A stretch of DNA of 20,784 nt from an uncultured Bacilli bacterium (GTDB lineage Bacteria > Bacillota_I > Bacilli_A > RF39 > UBA660), in NCBI GenBank assembly GCA_947628635.1, contig CANRAX010000008.1, forward strand, positions 1 to 20,784, given 5' to 3'. Made by a program: the position numbers and the translations under genes. Below are positions 15,133 to 20,784 of the stretch, one piece after another; the stretch's first letter is position 1, and the number at the start of each line of letters is the position of its first letter. The notes under the pieces were generated by a model, which was not told where the DNA came from, ran no database searches, and saw only the letters and a list, made by a program, of their open reading frames with translations.

Positions 15133-15817
15133 ATTTTCACGATTAGAAAAATTAATTGGTAAAGAAAGTTTAGAAAATTTAAATAAAAAAAGTGTTCTTA
15201 TTTTAGGTTGTGGAGGAGTAGGTGGCTTTGTTGTTGAAGCCCTTGCTAGAAGCAATATAGGAACACTTATTTTAGTTGATTATGATATTGTTGATGTTTC
15301 TAATATTAATAGACAAATAATCGCAACTGATAAAACAATTGGTAAGAAAAAAACTGCTTTATTAAAAATGCGAATTCAACAGATTAATCCTTTATGTAAT
15401 GTAGTTTTAATTGATAAATTTATAGATGCTGTTGATGTTTTAAAATTATTTAAATTAAAGATAGATTTTTTAGTTGACGCTTGTGATACAATTACTACTA
15501 AAAAAGAAATTATAAAACAGTGTTTATTAAACAAAATCCCCTTTATTACTTGTCTTGGAACAGGAAATAGATTTGATCCTTCTAAATTGAAAATAACTAC
15601 CTTAGATAATACTAGTTATGATCCAATTGCAAGGATATTGAGAAAATTTGTTAGAGATGAAAAAATTACAAATAAAATAACCGTTCTAGCTTCAACAGAA
15701 AAGCCCTTGAAACTTAGTGATAGAACACCTGGTTCAACGGCCTTTGTTCCTGCTAGTGCAGGCTTATTAATTGCGAGCTATGTTGTAAATTTTTTCTTAA
15801 AAAAAGAAGTTCACTGA
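15122..15817 (+). CDS. tcdA: tRNA threonylcarbamoyladenosine dehydratase TcdA (YrvM/CsdL)
   Basis: 231 residues from ATG 15122 (MWPRFSR); ATG 15104 is possible but AAGTGAG fits the later start. This E1-like (ThiF-fold) enzyme uses ATP to cyclise t6A to ct6A at position 37 of ANN-decoding tRNAs. Seen: nucleotide-binding GCGGVGG at 29-35, VDYDIVDVSNINRQ at 52-65 with the usual Arg64, VDACDT at 118-123, GTGNRFDP at 146-153, and the C-terminal GSTAFVPASAG. The length is near the family's usual 240-260. It ends in a terminator shared with the convergent lexA. In Bacillus tcdA lies near rarA and the 6S gene. Confidence 0.92.
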   Translation: MWPRFSRLEKLIGKESLENLNKKSVLILGCGGVGGFVVEALARSNIGTLILVDYDIVDVSNINRQIIATDKTIGKKKTALLKMRIQQINPLCNVVLIDKFIDAVDVLKLFKLKIDFLVDACDTITTKKEIIKQCLLNKIPFITCLGTGNRFDPSKLKITTLDNTSYDPIARILRKFVRDEKITNKITVLASTEKPLKLSDRTPGSTAFVPASAGLLIASYVVNFFLKKEVH

Positions 15818-15837
15818 AATTTTAAAGTGAACTTTTT
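15807..15837. terminator. Bidirectional terminator between tcdA and lexA
   Basis: AAGTTCACT (15807-15815) and AGTGAACTT (15826-15834) with a ten-base loop. TTTTT follows on the plus strand and a T-rich run on the minus strand. The stop codons of both genes lie in or beside the hairpin. Confidence 0.85.
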
Positions 15838-16453
15838 ATAATTTTCTATATAAACCGACTACTATTCCTAGAATAGTTACTTCTTTTAGTATGATAGGAT
15901 CCATAGTATCATTTTCAGGTTGTAAACGAAAATAACCATTTTCTTTGTAAAAAGTTTTAACTGTTGCTTCATTGTTATTATTCATTGCTACAACTGTTTG
16001 ACCATTATGAGCCGTATTTTTTCTTTCAACTATTAAAATATCGCCATCATAAATTCCAACATTTATCATTGACTCGCCACTTACTTTTAGAGTAAAGATA
16101 TCATTTTTTGAATTAATTAAACTAGTTGGTAATGAGAAATACTCATTAGGCATTTCAATAGCTTCAATAGGATTACCAGCTGTAACTTTACCAACTAAGG
16201 GTACATCAATAACATTTTCATTTTTTTCTAAGTATTCATTTGGTACTAAAATTTCAATAGTACGATTTTTGGTAGCATTTTTCTTTATATAACCTTTTTC
16301 TTCTAACTTTTTTAAATGAAAATGAATAGTAGCTGGTGAATGCAAATTTGCTTCATTTCCAATTTCTCTTACTGTTGGTGGATAACCATTTTTAGCAATT
16401 AATTTTTTTAAAACTTGTAAGATATAACTTTGACGATCTGTTAATTTTTCCAT
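15836..16453 (-). CDS. lexA: SOS repressor LexA
   Basis: 205 residues. The N-terminal winged helix (1-70) begins MEKLTDRQ and has PPTVREIG and HSPATIHFHLKKLEEKGYI as DNA-reading helices. The C-terminal peptidase domain has the self-cleavage bond Ala92-Gly93 (VTAG), Ser128 in SGESM and Lys166 in ATVK, so RecA-stimulated autocleavage should work. The frame extends upstream to 16504, but AAGGAGG at 16460-16466 places the start at ATG 16453. The promoter carries a LexA box (autoregulation). It is divergent from a small membrane-protein gene, as lexA is from yneA in Bacillus. Length and residues are normal. Confidence 0.97.
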   Translation of the reverse strand: MEKLTDRQSYILQVLKKLIAKNGYPPTVREIGNEANLHSPATIHFHLKKLEEKGYIKKNATKNRTIEILVPNEYLEKNENVIDVPLVGKVTAGNPIEAIEMPNEYFSLPTSLINSKNDIFTLKVSGESMINVGIYDGDILIVERKNTAHNGQTVVAMNNNNEATVKTFYKENGYFRLQPENDTMDPIILKEVTILGIVVGLYRKL

Positions 16454-16475
16454 CTTATTCCTCCTTAATAATTTT

Positions 16476-16504
16476 ATTTTACCATTAAAAATGTAAAATG
16501 TCAA
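16476..16504 (-). promoter_or_regulatory. lexA promoter
   Basis: On the minus strand, TTGACA (16504-16499), a 17-base spacer and TAAAAT (16481-16476) with TG one base before it (extended -10). The -35 overlaps the LexA box at 16502-16515. Confidence 0.8.
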
Positions 16505-16515
16505 ACAAATGTTTA
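16502..16515. promoter_or_regulatory. LexA box of lexA
   Basis: CAAACAAATGTTTA: 7 of 10 fixed positions of CGAAC-N4-GTTCG, with the same AAAT core as the box at 1032-1045. It overlaps the lexA -35. Confidence 0.7.
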
Positions 16516-16523
16516 ATTTATCC

Positions 16524-16550
16524 TTGACACGAACAATTGTATGCTATAAA
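16524..16550 (+). promoter_or_regulatory. Promoter of the small SOS-type membrane protein gene
   Basis: A perfect TTGACA (16524-16529) and TATAAA (16545-16550) preceded by TG at 16542-16543. The spacer is only 15 bases, which the extended -10 may offset. Confidence 0.7.
16530..16543. promoter_or_regulatory. LexA box between -35 and -10 of the small gene
   Basis: CGAACAATTGTATG: a perfect left half CGAAC and a degenerate right half GTATG (8 of 10 fixed positions). It fills the spacer of the promoter at 16524-16550. It is the second box in the lexA divergent region, 14 bases from the first. Confidence 0.65.
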
Positions 16551-16580
16551 ATTTAATTATCAAAGAAAGGAGAGATTAGA

Positions 16581-16739
16581 ATGAAACAGAAAAATATTTT
16601 TAAGAAAGGACTTATTCTTTTAGGAGCATATTTATTATTTGCTTTATATTTAATATTTGTAACTGAAAGAGTGGAACGCTTAAATAAAATTTATCATGAA
16701 CGAAATTCTGATATAGCTACAATTAATGTTAGTAAGTAA
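16581..16739 (+). CDS. Small single-pass membrane protein, candidate SOS division inhibitor (YneA-like position)
   Basis: 52 residues. A basic N-terminus (MKQKNIFKKG) precedes one transmembrane segment at about 10-28, then a charged tail of some 24 residues (VTERVERLNKIYHERNSD) that should lie outside. AAAGGAGAG six bases before the ATG is a good ribosome-binding site. The promoter holds a LexA box, and the gene is divergent from lexA exactly as yneA is in Bacillus; YneA is an SOS-induced one-helix membrane protein that halts division. Unlike YneA, there is no LysM domain and only half the length. So the position and topology match while the sequence is not recognisably homologous. No terminator separates it from polA. 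Confidence 0.8.
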   Translation: MKQKNIFKKGLILLGAYLLFALYLIFVTERVERLNKIYHERNSDIATINVSK

Positions 16740-16749
16740 TCTTTTTTTA

Positions 16750-16758
16750 TGGTATACT
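16750..16758 (+). promoter_or_regulatory. Extended -10 promoter of polA
   Basis: TGGTATACT (TG-n-TATACT) ending 16 bases before the ATG; there is no good -35. It lies directly after the stop of the small gene. Confidence 0.5.
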
Positions 16759-16774
16759 AAAAGCGGTGGTAAAA

Positions 16775-19387
16775 ATGAAAAAAATAATTTTAGTAGATGG
16801 TAACAATTTATTATTTAGAAGTTTTTATGCAACTGCTTATCAAGGAGTTATCATGAGAAATTCTAGAGGTTTTCCTACCAATGCTTTATATGGATTTATA
16901 AACATGATGAATAAAATTATCAAAGAAGAAAATCCTTCTTATATAGTTGTTGCTTTTGATAAAGGGAAAACCTTTAGACATGATAAATATGAAAGTTATA
17001 AAGCCGGTCGTCAAGAAATGCCAGACGAATTAAAATTACAATTTCCTAAAGCTAAAGAAGTTCTTAAAACTATGGGAATTAAATCTTTTGAAATAGATAA
17101 TTATGAAGCTGATGATATTATTGGCACTCTTGCAAAAATGGTTGATGAAGAAGATGAATTTATTGCTACTATCGTTAGTAGTGATAAAGATTTATTACAA
17201 TTAATAAGTAATGAAGTTGAAGTTAAACTTTTAAAACAAACTGGTCATATTATGATGGACAAAGAAGAATTTAGAAGAACTTATCGAGTTGATCCAATTA
17301 AAATGATTGATTTGAAAGCTCTTATGGGAGACGCAAGTGATCATATACCAGGAGTTAAGGGTATCGGAGAAAAAACAGCTATTAGTCTTTTAGAAAAGTA
17401 TCAAAGTTTAGATAATTTGTATGCCCATATAGATGAAATTAAAGGAAAAACGCAAGAAAAATTAATCGCAGGAAAAAGTGATGCTTATATGTCTTTTGAT
17501 TTAGCAACCATTTATAGAGAAGTACCACTTGATTTTACCTTAGAAGATTGTAAATATGAAGGAGTAAACAAAGAAGAATTTGTAAAAGAATTAGAAGAAT
17601 TAGAATTTTATTCAATATTGAAAAAATTAGATTTCAGTGATTTAGAAATTGGGAAGAAAGAAGAAAAAAAAGAAAAAGAAATAATAAGAATAGGAACTGT
17701 TAATGATTTTAAAAATAAAGATTTTGCTTTTTACTTAGAAACAAGAGGTGCTGTTTATAGTAAAAGTGAAATTTTAGGTATGGGTTTATATAATGGAGAA
17801 AAAGCGTTATATTTAACAAAAGAAGAAATTATTAAAAATAAAGATATATTTGCTAATGATTATGCCAAATGTACTTATGATTTAAAAAAAGATATTGTTG
17901 TTTTAAATGATTATAATGTAAAATTTAAAAATGTCGATTTTGATGCAATGATTGCTACTTATTTACTTGATTATATTATTAAAGATGATATTGCCTTTGT
18001 AGCTAGGCAATTAGATTATGATATACCATTACATGATGAATTTTTTGGAACGGAAAAAAAGCCTAAATTATTTACAGATGGTGAATTAAAAGATCTTTGC
18101 TGTGAAAAAGCTAAATTTATATACGAAACTAAAGAAAGGCTTTTAAATGAAATAAAAGAAGCAGAAGAAACAGATTTGTTTAATAATATTGAGATGCCTT
18201 TATCTTGGGTTTTAGCCGATATGGAAATAACTGGTATAAAAGTTAATACAGAGTATTTAACAAGTATAGAAAATGAATTAAAAGAGCAAATGGATAAATT
18301 AGAATTAGAAATTTATGATTGTGCTGGAGAAAAGTTTAATATTATGTCACCAGGACAATTGGCTAATATTTTATTTGAAAAATTAGAAATACCTTATCCT
18401 AAAAGAATTAAAGATAAAAAATATTCTACTAGTAAAGATATATTAGATAAGATAAGATTTGTTCATCCCATAGTTGACAAAATTTTAGAATATAGAACGA
18501 TTTATAAATTATATGTCAATTATGCCGTTGGCCTAAAAGCAGAAGTTAGAGAAGATGGTAGAATTCACACGATATTTACTCAAACTTTGACGAGAACAGG
18601 AAGACTTTCTAGTATTTCTCCAAATTTACAAAATATTCCAGCTAGAGCTGAATATGCAAGATTAATTAGAAAAGCTTTTGTACCTGATGAAAATTCAAAA
18701 ATTTTATCTAGTGACTATTCTCAAGTAGAGTTAAGAATATTTGCTAGTATGGCTAATGCCTCTAACTTAATACAAGCTTTTATTGATGACAAAGATATTC
18801 ATGCTAAAACAGCTAGTGATATATTTAAAGTTCCAATTGAAGAAGTAACAAAGGAAATGCGTAGAACAGCTAAAGCTGTAAACTTTGGAATACTTTATGG
18901 AATTAGTAGTTTTGGTTTATCAGAAGATTTAGGTATAGATATTGTTACAGCTAAAAAGTTTATGGAAAATTATTTGGAGTCTTACCCTGGAATTAAAGAA
19001 TATATGGAAGAAGAAAAAGCTAATGCTTATAAATATGGTTATGTTAAGACTTTAATGAACCGTAAAAGAGTAATTGAAGAATTGAATAATAAAAATTATA
19101 TGATTAGAAGTAGTGGAGAAAGGATTGCTCTTAATACACCAATTCAAGGAACTGCTGCGGATATTTTGAAAAAAGCTATGGTTGAAATATATCAAGAATT
19201 TAATAAAAGAGGTTTAAAAAGTAAAATGTTAATTCAAGTACATGATGAGCTTGTGTTTAATGTTTTAAATGATGAACTTGAAGAAGTAAAGAAGATAGTA
19301 AAAGATATTATGGAAAATACTTTTAAATTAAACGTACCATTAAAAGTAGATATAGAAGTTGGTAATAATTGGTACGAAGCTAAATAG
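16775..19387 (+). CDS. polA: DNA polymerase I
   Basis: 870 residues, the usual length. The N-terminal 5' nuclease domain (1 to about 290) has VDGNNLLFRSFYA, EADDIIG, SSDKDLL and GVKGIGEKTA. The middle exonuclease-like domain (about 305-470) lacks the DxE pair: where DTE is expected the sequence is FYLET, and the last acidic position is also altered, so proofreading should be absent, as in Bacillus Pol I. The polymerase domain keeps motif A with Asp647 (SSDYSQVELR), motif B with Lys700 (RRTAKAVNFGILYG), and motif C His823-Asp824-Glu825 (QVHDELVF). It fills gaps in excision repair and removes Okazaki primers. GCGGTGG sets the start at ATG 16775 rather than GTG 16766. fpg follows at once. Confidence 0.97.
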   Translation: MKKIILVDGNNLLFRSFYATAYQGVIMRNSRGFPTNALYGFINMMNKIIKEENPSYIVVAFDKGKTFRHDKYESYKAGRQEMPDELKLQFPKAKEVLKTMGIKSFEIDNYEADDIIGTLAKMVDEEDEFIATIVSSDKDLLQLISNEVEVKLLKQTGHIMMDKEEFRRTYRVDPIKMIDLKALMGDASDHIPGVKGIGEKTAISLLEKYQSLDNLYAHIDEIKGKTQEKLIAGKSDAYMSFDLATIYREVPLDFTLEDCKYEGVNKEEFVKELEELEFYSILKKLDFSDLEIGKKEEKKEKEIIRIGTVNDFKNKDFAFYLETRGAVYSKSEILGMGLYNGEKALYLTKEEIIKNKDIFANDYAKCTYDLKKDIVVLNDYNVKFKNVDFDAMIATYLLDYIIKDDIAFVARQLDYDIPLHDEFFGTEKKPKLFTDGELKDLCCEKAKFIYETKERLLNEIKEAEETDLFNNIEMPLSWVLADMEITGIKVNTEYLTSIENELKEQMDKLELEIYDCAGEKFNIMSPGQLANILFEKLEIPYPKRIKDKKYSTSKDILDKIRFVHPIVDKILEYRTIYKLYVNYAVGLKAEVREDGRIHTIFTQTLTRTGRLSSISPNLQNIPARAEYARLIRKAFVPDENSKILSSDYSQVELRIFASMANASNLIQAFIDDKDIHAKTASDIFKVPIEEVTKEMRRTAKAVNFGILYGISSFGLSEDLGIDIVTAKKFMENYLESYPGIKEYMEEEKANAYKYGYVKTLMNRKRVIEELNNKNYMIRSSGERIALNTPIQGTAADILKKAMVEIYQEFNKRGLKSKMLIQVHDELVFNVLNDELEEVKKIVKDIMENTFKLNVPLKVDIEVGNNWYEAK

Positions 19388-19398
19388 GAGGTCTAAGT

Positions 19399-20220
19399 AT
19401 GCCAGAAAAACCAGAAGTTATTACTGTTGCTAATACTTTGAAGGATAAACTTATTGGTAAAAAAATAACTGGTTGTAATATTTATTGGGACAATATAATT
19501 GCTTATCCAAGTACTGATGAATTTAAAAAAAAGATTATTGAACAAAAAATTAATGATATTAAAACAAGAGGCAAATTTATTGTTATGACTTTAGATAATG
19601 ATAGTCTTTTAATTCATTTACGAATGGAAGGTAAGTTTACTTTTCGCAAAATTAATGATGACAGAAATAAACATGAACACGTTGAATTTATTTTAAATAA
19701 AGAAATTAGTTTTCGTTATCATGATGTTCGAAAATTTGGCAAGATGTATTTAATACCAACAAAAGATTTAGAAAAGGTAAAGCCTTTATGTGATTTAGGA
19801 TTAGAATTTGATGATAAAAATTTAACTAAAGAATATCTTTACAAAAAAATTCATAATAAAAAGTTGCCTATAAAAACTGTTCTTTTAGATCAAAGTATCA
19901 TAACAGGTATAGGAAACATTTATGATGATGAAATTTTATTTATGAGTAAGATAAGTCCTTTAAGAAAATCCAGTGATATTACTCTTGAAGAATGTGATTT
20001 AATTATTAAAAATTGCCGTGAAGTTTTAAGAAAAGCTATAAAATTAGGTGGAACAACAATTAGAAGTTTTACTTCTAGTGAAGGAGTACATGGACTTTTT
20101 CAAAATGAACTTTTGGTTCATTCCAAAGGAGGAAAACCGTGCCCAGTTTGTGGTAATATTTTGCTAAAGACAAGAGTAGGTGGAAGAGGAACCCATTATT
20201 GTGCTACTTGTCAAAAATAG
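19399..20220 (+). CDS. mutM: Formamidopyrimidine-DNA glycosylase Fpg (MutM)
   Basis: 273 residues. It removes 8-oxoguanine and ring-opened purines and nicks the strand. Seen: Pro2 (Schiff-base nucleophile) and Glu3, with Lys at position 4 where Leu is usual (MPEKPEV); Lys59 in TRGKF; YHDVRKFG; the helix-two-turn-helix DQSIITGIGNIYDDE; and a C-terminal zinc finger with Cys248, Cys251, Cys268 and Cys271 and Arg263 in the GRGTHYC turn. The polA-mutM pair with an 11-base gap is common in Bacillota. TAGGAGG supports the start. Nei-type specificity cannot be excluded, but Fpg is more likely. Confidence 0.95.
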   Translation: MPEKPEVITVANTLKDKLIGKKITGCNIYWDNIIAYPSTDEFKKKIIEQKINDIKTRGKFIVMTLDNDSLLIHLRMEGKFTFRKINDDRNKHEHVEFILNKEISFRYHDVRKFGKMYLIPTKDLEKVKPLCDLGLEFDDKNLTKEYLYKKIHNKKLPIKTVLLDQSIITGIGNIYDDEILFMSKISPLRKSSDITLEECDLIIKNCREVLRKAIKLGGTTIRSFTSSEGVHGLFQNELLVHSKGGKPCPVCGNILLKTRVGGRGTHYCATCQK

Positions 20221-20251
20221 TTATTGAATAATTTTGAAGGAGGATACCAAG

Positions 20252-20784
20252 ATGAAAAAGACAAAGATAATTTGTAGTATTGGACCAGCTAGCGATGATA
20301 TAGAAACGATGGAGCAGATGGTTATGGCCGGTATGGATGTTGCCCGAATTAACTTTACTCATGCGACTTTAGAACAAAGAGAACAAGTGGTAACGGAAAT
20401 TCGTAAAATTCGCCAAAAAACTGGTAAAAATGTTGCTATTATGTGGGACACAAAAGGACCAGAATTTCGTGGTGGTAAAGTGCAAAATGATAAAATATGC
20501 TTAGTTCAAGGTAAAACAATACGGATTGTAAAAGAAAATGTCTTAGGTACAGAAGAAAAAATTGGAGTTAATCATCCAGATGCCTTAGATAGTTTTTCCT
20601 TGGGAACAGAGATTTTGCTAGAAAATGGCAAAATGAAAGTAAAAGTTATTTCTATCGAAGATGATGGCGTAACTTGTGAAATTGTTGAAGGTGGATTTTT
20701 AGGCAGTAATAAGAGCTTTAGCGTTCCTGGTGTAAAACTAAATATTCCTTATATAAGTAGTGCTGATTTAGAAGATATTGAATA
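20252..20784 (+). CDS. pyk: Pyruvate kinase, N-terminal part, cut by window end
   Basis: 177 complete codons, running off the right edge. Start at ATG 20252 with GAAGGAGG at 20236-20243. It turns phosphoenolpyruvate and ADP into pyruvate and ATP in glycolysis. Seen: KTKIICSIGPAS at 3-14, GMDVARINFTHA at 27-38, and WDTKGPEFR near 66-74, followed by the start of the inserted B domain. The Glu after GP in that motif marks the potassium-dependent group. The family's usual NFSHG is NFTHA here, a conservative change at a potassium ligand. It lies 31 bases after mutM with no clear promoter or terminator, so co-transcription is likely. Confidence 0.95.
   Translation, partial: MKKTKIICSIGPASDDIETMEQMVMAGMDVARINFTHATLEQREQVVTEIRKIRQKTGKNVAIMWDTKGPEFRGGKVQNDKICLVQGKTIRIVKENVLGTEEKIGVNHPDALDSFSLGTEILLENGKMKVKVISIEDDGVTCEIVEGGFLGSNKSFSVPGVKLNIPYISSADLEDIE

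Noticed and set aside
16454..16504. 17-residue N-terminal extension of LexA
   Set aside because: It would code across the ribosome-binding site, the -10 and part of the -35; MEKLTDRQ is the normal LexA start.
1..20784. Mycoplasma-type code with TGA as tryptophan
   Set aside because: TGA serves as the natural stop of several genes (for example 3042-3044, 4580-4582 and 15815-15817) and Trp is TGG.
1..20784. CRISPR array, insertion sequence, prophage or attachment site
   Set aside because: No regularly spaced repeats, transposase, integrase or phage genes were seen, although tRNA genes lie at the left edge.

Overview
The window is an AT-rich stretch (roughly a quarter G+C by eye) of a bacterial chromosome with tightly packed genes. 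The gene set points to the Bacilli side of Bacillota, plausibly one of the wall-bearing lineages near Mollicutes. Three features support this: a LexA gene divergent from a small membrane-protein gene as at Bacillus lexA-yneA, Gram-positive type SOS boxes, and a rarA/mnmA/tcdA/6S neighbourhood like that of Bacillus. Several genes (for example the GroEL-like gene and tcdA) end in TGA while tryptophan is TGG, so the code is the standard bacterial one. A presumed L,D-transpeptidase implies peptidoglycan. The common ribosome-binding site is AGGTGAT placed 4-8 bases before the start; several starts were moved on this basis. Genus and species cannot be told from the sequence.

Layout. 1-190: two tRNA genes (Arg-ACG, cut by the window edge, and Pro-TGG) with a terminator. 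386-919 (minus): zinc-ribbon membrane protein. 1088-4582: three overlapping genes, a radical SAM protein of the putative DNA modification/repair type, its DUF4130/TIGR03915-type partner and a divergent GroEL-like chaperonin, behind a promoter whose -35 is covered by a LexA box. 4611-8052: lipid-anchored-looking or membrane-anchored unknown protein, metallo-beta-lactamase-fold hydrolase, RarA and a two-helix membrane protein. 8108-9217: MnmA. 9323-10222 (minus): arginase-family protein that has lost most metal ligands. 10518-11135 and 11132-11899 (minus): a convergent pair, an anchored unknown protein and an alpha/beta hydrolase, sharing one CTAG as both stop codons. About 11988-12168: stand-alone structured RNA, best read as 6S RNA. 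12330-14193: L,D-transpeptidase with an unusual pilin-like two-helix N-terminus plus a small membrane protein. 14323-15817: unknown soluble protein coupled to TcdA. 15836-16739: lexA and a divergent 52-codon SOS-type membrane peptide gene. 16775 to the end: polA, fpg and the first part of pyruvate kinase.

How it fits together. Much of the window concerns DNA damage: LexA, three candidate LexA boxes (1032, 16502, 16530), RarA, Pol I, Fpg and the radical SAM pair. The boxes predict that the radical SAM-DUF4130-chaperonin operon, lexA itself and the small membrane protein (a candidate division inhibitor analogous to YneA) belong to one SOS regulon. The second theme is tRNA maturation (MnmA, TcdA) next to the 6S RNA. 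The most novel points are the chaperonin inside an SOS-type repair operon, the YneA-like peptide without a LysM domain, the metal-site-depleted arginase homologue, and the pilin-like/Ig-like/L,D-transpeptidase fusion. All functions are inferred from reading the sequence; no database search was run.
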